This document shows, piece after piece, positions 45,401 through 55,684 of a stretch of 64,000 nt of DNA (within the stretch, counting starts at the first letter, position 1; each line of letters opens with the position of its first letter). The DNA comes from Gnetum montanum (taxonomy: Eukaryota > Streptophyta > Gnetopsida > Gnetales > Gnetaceae): contig MNCI01014982.1 in the NCBI GenBank assembly GCA_015680685.1, forward strand, positions 409,026-473,025, given 5' to 3'. A model generated the notes under the pieces. That model was not told where the DNA came from. It was given only the letters and a program-made list of their open reading frames with translations, and made no database searches. The position numbers and the translations under genes were made by a program.

Positions 45401-46800
45401 ACTAAATCTAATCTACATAAATATGACTACCTATCCAAAGTCCCTACTTCAACCTTTGATCTTGAGTAACCTTGCAAGTCAAGTATGTACAACTCTAGAT
45501 TCCTCTTTCTTTGACTTAGTATCAAACCAAGCTTCTCTCATATCCTCTTTATATGTTACTAAGAATGAACTCATCCCTTAGTCAAACCTCTCTTTCTTGG
45601 ATAGAGATCCTTTTCTAACTAATGATCAATTGATCAATCTTACCATGCTAAGTTGTAAAGATGAACAAAATATCCTTTAGCTTAGTATCCTTATTTCTTC
45701 AAACCTTCGAGAGTTTATTCTAGCAACATTATAGAAGCACTCAATTACTTTTTCTTGGGGATATAATGATATGCCTAGTCTAGATCCAAAGCTTGTTCAA
45801 CATAATATTATCTTGGAAGAAGGTTCCGAACCTATTAAATAAAGGTTAGGAGAATTCACCCTAATATAGCTCTTTCTATAAAAAAAAGAGATAAAAAAAA
45901 CTATTCCATAGTAGATTCATCCATCCTCTCAACTATTGCAATTGGGTTTCTAACATGACTATAGTTCCTAGGAAGAATGGTGGTCACATCTACATTGATT
46001 TTCAAGACCTTAACAAGGTCACTCTTAAGAATGAATTTCCTTTGCCTAATATTGATCAGCTAATTGATTCTATAGTTGGTCATATACTTCTATCCTTCAT
46101 GGATGATTTTTCTAGCTATAACCAAATCTAGATAAATCCATAGTATTAGCACTAATGACTTCTTGGAAAATGTTTTATTACACCAAAATGCCCTTTGGTC
46201 TCAAGAATTCTGGAGCTACTTACCATTATGCAATGACTTTTATCTTTAAAAATATGATGTTTGATGTAGTTAATGACTATGTTCATGACTAAAACATCAA
46301 TTCTACCTTAGCTACTGATCATGCTTCTAACTTGGATCAAGTTCTAACTTCATGTGATAAGTTTAAGCTACATCTTAATCTCAAGAAGTGCATTTTTGGG
46401 ATCCTCACAGGTAAGATGTTTGGTTCCCTTGTTTCTCAAAATGGTATAGCTATAAACCCTGATAATGTTAAAACTATCCTAGATCTCGTAGCTCCTAAGG
46501 ATATTTAGGACATGCATGTCCTTCGAGGTCATCTTTAATCAATCTTTTATTTCATTTTCAACGTTACTAATCACCTTCATCCTTTAACTTATTTTCTTCA
46601 TAACTTTACTTCTTTCATCTAGGATGATGAGTGTTAAAAGATCTTTGATTCTATCAAAGAATCCTTAACTACACTTCCTATTCTTCATTATCCATAATTT
46701 GATTAATATTTCTATCTTTACTTTTTCAAGTCTCATCATTCCATCTCTTTCATGCTCTCTCAACAATGAGAAGATGGAGTTGATCATCTTGTATACTAAA
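45400..46800 (+). pseudogene. Element B reverse transcriptase
   Basis: A pre-RT segment carries HSITFSWGYNDMPSLDPKLV at about 45,735. RT blocks follow, including RKNGGHIYIDFQDLNKV-like sequence near 45,975, MPFGLKNSGATYHYAM at about 46,186-46,233 and FIFKNMMFDVVNDYVHD. The catalytic YVDD position reads Tyr-Val-His-Asp (46,278-46,289). Then LDQVLTSCDKFKLHLNLKKC and FGSLVSQNGIAINPDNVKTI (thumb). Several stops and frameshifts. Confidence 0.85.
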
Positions 46801-47059
46801 TATTTCATCCTTTTTCAAATTTTAAGAATAGATATTTTGATATTAAAAAGTCTTACCTTAGTATATTCTTCATCCTAAAAAAGTGGAGACATTATCTCCT
46901 AAATGCTAATGTCTTTGTTATCTACAAAGATAACATTTTCAAAGTTATGTCTAATAATCCTTTCGATAACCATCACTTGGCTTGATAAAAAACTTTTCTT
47001 ATAGAGTTTAATCTTTCTTTCCTATTTCAAAATTTGATTAGTTAATCTTATCTCTTCTT

Positions 47060-47490
47060 TTCAAATAACTAATACTCTTCATAGGTTACAACTTAATGTA
47101 GAAGATTTAGATGCTCTCCATTATTTCGATGAATCACACACATCTTTCAGATCTAATGTAGTTTGTGTCTTCGTACTCTCTACTAAATAAGTTCTTTATT
47201 TGTATTATAAGCTTGATTTCCCTTGTACTAATAACATTGTTGAATACAAGGCTTTCATATAGGATCTCTTGCTAGCTTTAAAAAATCAAGTTAAAACCAT
47301 TACTATCTATGGTACCTCATAGCCCATTATAAATTAAGTTAAAGATAACTATGATTTCAAGGCTCCTCACTTGGTTTCTTACCTCTAAATGGCTAAGAAA
47401 CTCATCTTTTCCTTCTCTTCTCATACTTTGAGTCATATCCCTTGTTCTAAGAATATGCTAGTTGATGCACTAGTAACTTTTGCTATATAT
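47060..47490 (+). pseudogene. Element B additional (Tat-type) RNase H
   Basis: Plus-strand residues LDFPCTNNIVEYKAFI, DLLLALKNQVKTITIYGTS, HLVSYL and HTLSHIPCSKNMLVDALVTF match the second RNase H that Tat-lineage elements carry between the RT-RNase H and integrase ('TNNeAEYeAll.GL', 'gDSqLvi.Qv', 'ipReeN..aDaLa'). Its catalytic Glu is retained (VEYKA), while the D of 'gDS' reads Thr. Identifies B as Tat rather than Athila. Confidence 0.7.
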
Positions 47491-47739
47491 GATGATTCTT
47501 CTACTATGTAAGATCAACTTATTTAATTCATTTTCTTGACACCTATCACTCAATATTCTAATACATTGGTAAGCACTATGAATGTGGAAAATGATAATCA
47601 GTAATACATTAATATTCTTCACTAGATTACAAGTAAAGAAACTCCTAGTCATCTTATGCCTGCTCAAAAGGATGCCTTGGGCAAATGTAGTTGGCACTTC
47701 TAATTAGTAAATCTTAATATTCTTTATTGAGTCTCTTAT

Positions 47740-48880
47740 ACATGTGTTTTCCTACATTTCCTTAGTCCTACAAAGCCTAAAATTATTCTTGATCAGGTCC
47801 ACTTAGGAGTTTATGGTGGACACTTAGATTTACACTCCCTAGCTACTCACATAATTTCTTTAGGCTATTTATGGTAACATTCACCAAATATGCTTATCAT
47901 TTTATTAAAACATGCAATACTTGTCAATGTCATAGTTTTCTTATTCTCATTTCTTTACAAGAGCTCAACATGTATCAAATCACATGACTCTTTCAAAAAT
48001 GGAGTTTAGATCTGATTAGTGTCATTAATCCTCCTTTATCTATTGGGCATCAATTTATCCTAATTACTATAAAATAATTTACTAAATGTGTAGAAACTAT
48101 TTCATGCTATCTATTGTTTCATCCTTAATACATCATAGCTTGCTTCAATGTACCTCTCCATATTATAATAAAAAATATACCTTAGTTCTAAAGTAAGATG
48201 GTAGCTAATTTCTCTTCCATGTATCATATTACTCAATCCTTTTTATCACATTACTACTCTAAGCCTAATGAACAAGCTAAGTCTACTTATAAAACTCTCA
48301 TATGTTTTCTTTGCACCATGGTCAATAAAATCCAATGTAACTAGCACATAAAGCTATCTCATGTCCCTTCAGTTTACCGTATCACTTTCTATACATCTGC
48401 TAGTCATACCCATTACTTTCTAACCTATGGTTCTAAGGAGATCTTACTAGTTGAGCTTCATATCTCATCACACCATGTTGTTCTACATGATTGGTATTTA
48501 GATTAAGACAATAATAGTATGTGATGCATTAAGTTATATCTTCTTTAAAAAAACATTGGCAAGCTACTCTTCATCATCTACATGAATATCAAGCATATAT
48601 TTTGCACCATTATTCTAGACATGTTCGAGTTAGAGAGATCTATGAAGATGATCTAGTACTTTACCATTTTCTGAACTTCAAAGATACAAAGTTCTCTTCT
48701 AACTAGCAAGGTTCTTTTTAGGTGGTTTAATCTCTGGAAAATTGTGTCTGCATTCTATCTAATTTGGAAGGACATCAATTTCTAGATCCTATGAACCAAA
48801 TCTTTTTCAATAGCAAATACTTGAAGCCAAGATATAGTTCGAAAGTTGCTGACTATTTGAGACTGAATGATAGTTATCCT
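47740..48880 (+). pseudogene. Element B integrase
   Basis: HHCC-type start with ILDQVHLGVYGGHL and HAILVNVIVF-like remnants (47,790-47,940). Core with WSLDLISVINPP (first Asp), HQFILITIK, FTKCVET, and YYSKPNEQAKSTYKTLICFL around the Glu position, which is not preserved in the frame I read. The end near 48,860 has a Tat-type C-terminal motif in which the LEGHQFLDPMNQIFF frame (48,764) starts. No chromodomain. Highly decayed. Confidence 0.7.
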
Positions 48881-49119
48881 AGTAGTACTATGCTTTTCTA
48901 CTATAGTTCTTCTTTACTATATAGGAATAACATGTTTGTTTTAAACCTTGTATTTCTTGCACTTTCTTTTATTATCCTCTCTTTATTTCATTTTATGCTA
49001 TTTCCCTAGCTATTTTCTTCCTACTTCCCTATGCTATCTATCTTGTTCTACACTATGTGTTCTACATATCTAGTAAGGTTTTTGAGTGGCTTAATTCTCA
49101 TCACTTTATGTGAGGGTGT

Positions 49120-49905
49120 GATTGATTGTATTATTAATTGGAATAAGGAGGGGTTACTTCATCACATATATGGTATCCTTTTTAGCTATAAAATGTGTAG
49201 GAATTAACCATGCCCAACTTCTACGACATAGCACTATCCTCATGATAGGTGTATGGGTGATATCCTCTTTTCTCTTTTTGCTTTTGTGTTTTCTTCTTTG
49301 CATACTATCATTTCTACTCTTCTTGTACTATATTTATCTTTTCTTTCTCTCATTTCCTCTCCTCATATATGTCCATTCCTCTTTATATTTAGAATTAGTA
49401 AGGTTGAACAACTATCTCTTCCCTAATGTAGTAAGGAAGTGATATAAGGAGTGTAAACTCTTTGTATATAAGTGAGGTAAGGAAGAGGTTAGTTGTAGGG
49501 ATTTATCCATGGTACACTTCTATGACATAACATCCCATCATTAGTATATTGGTGATGTTCCTAACATGATTTCTCTATTTTTATTGCTTTCATTTTACTT
49601 TCTACTATCTTCCTTTATTTTTTCTATTCATTTCTCTTTTCATGCTTCTCATTGGTAAGGCCTAATAAGTGTCTCTACTTTACTACAATGAAGGTGTAAT
49701 TGAGAGAGATTAGTAGATTAGGAAATGCTTTATTTTTATTTTCATATATGTTTTCTAGAATCTAGCCATGCCTCACTTCTATAGCATAGCACTCCACTAT
49801 AGGTGTATTAATGATATCTTATATTTTCTCCCTTATTCTCCTAGTTTGTTGAATTTTCTTGTAGGTACTTATTAATTCATGTCTTCTTTTGATGGATTCT
49901 TCTTC
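49120..49905 (+). repeat. Three degenerate tandem repeats (about 280 bp), element B 3' region
   Basis: A shared core of CCATGCC/CCATGGT + ACTTCTAYGACATAGCA + ...GGTGTAT + GGTGATATC occurs at about 49,208, 49,506 and 49,765. Each is preceded by a GGAATAAGGAGG/GGTAAGGAAGAGG/GATTAGGAAATG purine-rich stretch and followed by a pyrimidine-rich run. Copies are about 300 and 260 bp apart and strongly diverged. Confidence 0.6.
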
Positions 49906-49927
49906 ATCTTTTTAGTAATATTCATTA

Positions 49928-49941
49928 AGAGAGGATGATCT
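49928..49941 (+). other. Element B polypurine tract candidate
   Basis: AAGAGAGGATGATCT immediately precedes the 3' LTR start TGTACC at 49,942. Purine-rich, but shorter than ideal. Confidence 0.45.
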
Positions 49942-51351
49942 TGTACCCACCCTATCATTTTTTTAGCAAGTCAAATATTTAGGTAAATTCTATGGCTTTC
50001 AAGCACTTGAATCCATTTTCAGTAGTCTAGATTTGGTGTCCTACATCATTTGCAGCATTGTTTCTAGTTTCCTATCTCCAACTTTCTAGAAATGGCATCT
50101 TGCATCATTCAACACATTATTTTAGCTTCACTTTTAGTTTCAACATTTAGCATCAACTTTAGCATTGATTTCATCTACAACTTTTGACATCTTGTGTCAA
50201 ACTTATTTTTGACATCTTGCATCAAACCTTCAATGTCTAGTATTAATCTCATCTTTGACATTCAACATCAACTTCCATATTCAACTTTTGACATTTTGTG
50301 TTAAATTAATTTTGACATATCATGTTAGACATTCAATGTTAGATGTCAATCTTATTTTCAACATCTAATGTCACCTTTTGTCTTTAGCTTTTAATGTCTC
50401 AAATCAAACTTTTGACATTTGACATCAAACTTTGCTTTTTGCATAATTTCTCTTATCCAAATCTTTTCAACATATTCTATGGATCCCATTACATCATTTC
50501 TACATGGTCTATAAGGAGTTCTTGGCCTATATATAGGAGGATACCCCTAAATATAAATGGGTTGGCATTTATAACCATTTGACTAGCATTTTAGATTTTC
50601 GGATGCTTAATGTTTTCTTCCAAAACATCTATTATTTCTTTGAACTCTCTTTTATTTTATTCTATCCTCTTGCTAACATATTGGATCCTCTTCATGTTGT
50701 TCTTTTGACATGCGAAGATCTATTGAAAATTAGATCAATACATCAATTTTATCTTGTCTTTGTAATCATCAACAATTGGATTTGCTTATTTTTCCTATTG
50801 GATTTACATCAGTGAACTCATCAAAGCAAGAATAGGGTAATTTAGCTCCTTATTAGATGCCTCTAATCTCTGGTACACATCTTGAAACATACTTTTATAG
50901 GTTTCTTTGTCTCTTTTGTAATTAGGAGTTTCTATTTAGAACCTTTTGTCTCTGGTTTTGCCCAAATTTACTTTAAATATGTTCTTCTTATATTTTTCTT
51001 CTTAGGTTACCTGTGTTTATTAATAGATCTATTTACCTATTGTGCTATGTTGCATATTTCTCTACTACCAATTACATTTCCACATTACACTATGTTTTTC
51101 TTTCTTTAAGCATTTTCTATTAACTATTTTACATATGTAAATCCTTTTTTCTTGATACCCACTAGCATTGGCAAAACATCTAACTCGGATTGCCAAATTT
51201 TTCCTTTAATACCTAGGTTTCCTTTTAATTTAAGAAATATTATATGAAAGGATAGTTTTTCTGGACCATTTTGTGGCCACAAATTTCTTAGCTTAGTTTT
51301 TGTATTAGGTTATGTCACTCTCTATTCATTATGATGATTCCTACAATAACA
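49942..51351 (+). repeat. Element B 3' LTR
   Basis: About 1,410 bp, TGTACC...AACA. It aligns with the split 5' LTR (859 + 511 bp). Contains the uninterrupted version of the site where element A inserted (AGCAAGAATAGGGTAAT at 50,825-50,841). U3 has many TTTTGACATC/CATCAA repeats at 50.14-50.44 kb; TATA box at 50,527-50,536. Confidence 0.8.
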
Positions 51352-53738
51352 AGTATCCTTGACTCTTTTTTCTAATCCTCTAATCTATTTCTTGGATCCA
51401 CATATTTCATTCTCAGCCCTAGCCTACCAAACCTTTGTCCCAATCCATTTTGTTACTTGTTTCTACTACTTCACCACTATTTAGTATTTCCTAATATGCT
51501 ACTATACCATATTTTCCCCTATATCCATCTAATTTTATTTCATTAGGCATACCTACATTCATTACATTTATATCTATTTCACACATGATTTGCCCCTTAA
51601 CATCATTGCATGTTACTATACCTCAACTTGTTCCTCACTTCCCTAGAACAAATTCACAACTATTAGTATTGCTTAATGATGTTATGCTTCATTTTCAAAG
51701 CAATGAAGGTAAAGCAACTAGACATCGATTATGTAAGGAAATTTTTCTATTTTTTTGAATTAGGTCCTAAATGATCCGATGATCTCTATTGTTCCTGTGC
51801 TAGTTCTACCTAAGGGAATCTCATTGTCATCCTTTATAAAGTAAAATGGTGAAACTGAGGATCCTATGAATCATATATTTATGTTTAAAAATGAATGCAT
51901 GCTTCTTGACATAATACAAGGCTCATAACTCTTGACCTAGGGAGTTGTACATCATTCATTAGTTAGAATAAAACTATTACTAATAGTCTTCACCATAGTC
52001 TCAAAAGCATTATTTCATTTATTGATTTGAGTACACCACCACTTCATTAGATCCAAATCATCCTTCCTCACATTCTTACCATAATAATATTACTTCAATT
52101 AACTAAAATCTAGCAACATCTCATACCATTACACACTTTCATCACTCTACTTTTGCTACTCAACCCATCCATCCTTCTTACTTTCATCTCATTTTATACC
52201 ATTCCAAATCTCAAAATATTCCTTTACCTTCTACATCCCAAAAATATAGTCATTTCTTTTCATAAAATCAAGTAAAAATTCTTACTCATAGCTAGTATAC
52301 CAATAAGTCACAATTAGACAAACATAAGATGAAGGTTACTAATGCTCCTCAGTTATCTCCTAAAACATTAAAGAAAGCTTTTTTCTAGAAACACCAAAAT
52401 ATATTTCTTTAAGTAGCTTTCTTCATCTAATCCTATATAGCTAGTCATAGTAGCTCCTACTCCATAATCCTTTTCATCAATAAATAATGAGGTCTTACAA
52501 TAGATGACTACTATTGTCTATTCAAAAGGAAGTAACTTGTCCTTGTATAATCTCATAGTAATCTTAAAGAGCTTTGTGTTACTTTATATGACATCCTTAA
52601 GAAAATTGTGATTCCAAGTGACATTCTAGCTTAGAAAGAGGTCACATAATCCTTTCTTCAGGTCCCTTATTATGGATTAGATAGTTTGAACTTCCATTGT
52701 GAGAAATCAAGACTAATTTAAAGATGGAAGATATCTGTCAACTATTGATCTACATTATCATCAAACTATCACTTGATGCTTCAATCCTACTAATACATAT
52801 TGATGATGACACTGAATCTAACAAAATCACATAAAATGCTATCAAGCATATTGGTCTTTAGGATCAAGTAACCTTTAATGAAACTTATACTAATCTCATT
52901 TTCTTTAATGGTATATGAATATAAGTTATAGCTGCCATTAGGTTGCCATTCATAGTAGGTGGTTCTATACAATGTGAAGCATTTCTGATGGTCATACATG
53001 AAATTTCTAGTGTGAATGAAATACTAGGACATCCTTATCTAGCTTAACATCACACAATAACATCTCTTATATACTAAGAAATTCATATTCTCTTATAATC
53101 CTATGAGAGAATCAATTCAATTGATATACAGATTCCAAGTGTTTCTTGTTTAGATCATGAAGCATAATCTTATCAATTTAGTGGTAAACTAGCTAATATT
53201 AAAGTTAAACCTATAGGTAAATCTATAGTTACCTCTCCTTATAAATATTCCACCAATACTAAAGACTTGATAGATCCAAAAAATGAGTCTATTCTTGATA
53301 TCAAATATTTTGACTTAGGCTTTAGAGAACTTGATATATCTCATACAAAGGAAAAGATTCTTCTTTACCCTTCTTTCTTTACTACTCAAAAGTTCATCAC
53401 TAATAGAATTTTAGATGCATGAGCTTTGAAACATATTACAATTTTTTTGTCATTTTTTCTAAGTGATAGCTATCTATTAGCACCTATTAGGATGACATTC
53501 AATCTTTATTTTAAAGCTATATCACTTTCTACTATTCATCTCTTATTATTAATGTGCAATGTTAAATAGTAAGTGATTAGTTAACTTTAATACATCACAT
53601 CATTTTCATAACTATCATGATACATAATGATGGTCTTTTGAAAAATGATAAGTTTTTTTATCTTATAAAATAAGTAGAATAAGTGCACATCATAATATTT
53701 GATGTTGCACATTATTTCAAAATGCCATTTATACTTAT
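51352..53738 (+). pseudogene. gag: Element B0 gag-protease, right half
   Basis: Resumes the Gag frame interrupted at 16,540. FPLYPSNFISLGIPTF at about 51,520 parallels FPFPIYLSNLVSLGIPTP of B. Then HFQSNEGKA (51,690), a capsid remnant, protease-like sequence near 53,020 (ILGHPYLA) and SFFTTQKFITNRI near 53,390. It continues to about 53.6 kb in sequence shared with B's 42.2 kb region. RT of B0 is not in the window; a different LTR begins at 53,739. Confidence 0.7.
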
Positions 53739-54225
53739 TGTAATGTCCCATCCTTTGTTAAGGATCGAATTGTATTATAACAATATAATTAACCTTCAAA
53801 AGAAGGGGTGCCTCATTATGAGGAGTTACGATTATTCATGGTACTCCTTAGGAATGGGTTTGACCTATGTCATTTAAGGCTAGGCTTAGAGGTCATGCTA
53901 GCATGAAGTTGTAGAGCCAATTTGGCCAATCAAGGGAGTGAGGTGAAGTGGAACAAGAAGGGATGGATCACCCCTTTGGTTGGATAGCCTAACCATGGTG
54001 GTAGTGTTGGATTGCCTCTAAGGCCTTGAGTGTTACGAGAAGTTAACCCAAAGGGCATTACAATGTACCTTTCACATCAATAAAAATTTTTCCTTTGCTT
54101 TCCTTCCTATTAAATTCAATGCACCAATAATATTTACCAAGTTATTCCACTATAACTTTCATAAGTACAATGAATTAAGTAACGAATGATTGTCTATTGA
54201 TGACATCTAGGGACTGGATGTCACA
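53739..54225 (+). repeat. 487-bp LTR of another family (element F)
   Basis: Starts TGTAATGTCCCATCC and ends GGACTGGATGTCACA (TG...CA). It is followed two bases later by an initiator-Met-type primer-binding site, so it is the 5' LTR of a plus-strand element. The TGT...GTCCCA start and ...ATGTCACA end are typical of plant chromovirus-type gypsy elements, but no coding region confirms this. The rest of F is cut by or lost beyond element D. Confidence 0.65.
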
Positions 54226-54227
54226 TT

Positions 54228-54239
54228 TGGTATTAAAGC
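54228..54239 (+). other. Initiator-Met tRNA primer-binding site (element F)
   Basis: TGGTATTAAAGC differs from the standard plant TGGTATCAGAGC at two positions, both transitions. Located 2 nt after the LTR end. Confidence 0.7.
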
Positions 54240-54620
54240 AAACTATGATCCAAGAAAAAAAGTAGAAGAAAATACTATTAAAATTTATTATTATTACTAT
54301 TACTATTTAAATAGATACATCAAAACATGGAAGAGAAAGTGAGATGCATCAAAAAAAAGCGAGAAGTGGAATAAAGAAACAAAGGAAGTGAAATAGTGGT
54401 TAGTTTTTTAGTTTGAAGGCATTGAGAAGATTAGAAATTACATTCAACTAAGCTTCTTATTCCTTCTCCATAGCATCTTTTTTATCCAACACCACCTTAC
54501 ATCCTACCAAACTAGCACACAATGGTTTGATATACTTGGCAACACTTTTCATTGTAGCCTATGCCTCATCCTTCTTCATAAGTTTGGCTTCTAAAACATT
54601 CACTTGAAGTAATTGATGGG
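54240..54620. other. Unassigned, host sequence of element D
   Basis: Internal start of element F by position. On the minus strand a coding-like peptide appears (VLEAKLMKKDEA, SVAKYIKPLCASLVGCKVVL), so another gene or element fragment may be present. Not identified. Confidence 0.3.
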
Positions 54621-55507
54621 TGATGAGTGGCAAGGTACCCCTACACTCAACCATATGAATACAAGCATTCACGCACAATCCAATTGAACTCCACAGACGA
54701 GCTAGTTATGGAATCTAGATAGTTACTCGTTGATCGTAGTTCGCTATCTTCCCACTTGGACTAGTATTTATGTTGTCATGTATGGTTTAGTCTAGAGTGA
54801 GGTGTATGATGTGGTTCTAAACTAGTGCTACTCCTAGAGGCAATAGAAAATAGCTTTAATTGGACTAAGAAGGAGAGAGAGAGAGAATCTAACTACGAGG
54901 AAATGGGAGGAGAGAATCTAAGCTAGCCTAAGTACGATGAGTATTCATTCCTTAATCATCCATACCCATCTTAGGCCTCATGTACCACTACCACTAGGAT
55001 TACTAAGCGCATGTCCTAGGTATGCTACTGGGTGACCAAGTAGTCACACTTAAATGCTCATGGTTAAGTCGTACTCATTCCATGATTAATAACAGGGATA
55101 GGAAATGAGGGTGAGAGATATCAATTACGAAAGCAATAAATAATAATTAAACTAAAATTTAGTGAATGTTGCAATGATGAAGTAATCTCAATCTTTATTG
55201 CTGGTCTTGTGCATGTCTAAGTACGTCACACTCGAATAAAGGTGTCATACAATTACAATCATCACACTATGGGCATGCACTGGGAGAAAGGGTTGAGAAG
55301 AACTAACAAATGACTGAAAAACTAATTGACTAAGAACTAATTACTAACTGACTTTCCCATGTACCCACATGTGTATTTATAGGTCCACATAGAAGTCATG
55401 ATATCGTGTATCCGATATCGTTATTTAGGTCACAATATCACGTACCCGATATCGTGGATCTGATATCGCAAGTCTAATATTAGAGCCTAACAAATCATGG
55501 TTTATCA
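54621..55507 (-). repeat. Element D 3' LTR
   Basis: 887 bp, TGATGAGTGG...GTTTATCA. Very similar to the 5' LTR, including the same internal duplication (two GAGAGAATCTAA units near 54,880-54,920 against one in the solo LTR). Hexamers at 55,400, 55,414, 55,434, 55,448, 55,462 and 55,476 give steps 14, 20, 14, 14, 14. Confidence 0.9.
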
Positions 55508-55520
55508 TACCCCCATGACT
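55508..55520 (-). other. Element D polypurine tract
   Basis: AGTCATGGGGGTA on the minus strand, directly before the 3' LTR (TGATAAACC). The best preserved of the three copies. Confidence 0.75.
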
Positions 55521-55684
55521 AAATGAAAACTTGTCCTCGAGTTAAACAAAATAAAAACAAGCCAAATTAATTACACAATGGATAGGTATGGGATTATTGA
55601 CTAACTAGGAATTTATTCATGCCACATTGAGGAAAATAAAATTGGGACATGAACACAAAATTTCAATTACAAAATTTTATTGGA

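Larger units (their letters stand above)
16541..51351 (+). mobile_element. Element B: Tat-lineage Ty3/gypsy, split by nested elements
   Basis: A plus-strand element: 5' LTR (16,541-17,399 plus 27,388-27,898), primer-binding site, gag (28,291-29,126 and from 39,376), protease, reverse transcriptase, RNase H including an additional downstream RNase H, integrase, a repeat-rich 3' region, polypurine tract and 3' LTR (49,942-51,351). It sits inside the gag of B0. The flanks ATTAT (16,536-16,540) and AGTAT (51,352-51,356) are a probable 5-bp target duplication with one mismatch. It is itself interrupted by A (in its 5' LTR) and C (in its gag). The extra RNase H places it in the Tat lineage. Confidence 0.8.

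Noticed and set aside
54240-54620. gag of element F
   Set aside because: No plus-strand gag features; the coding-like signal is on the minus strand and unidentified.
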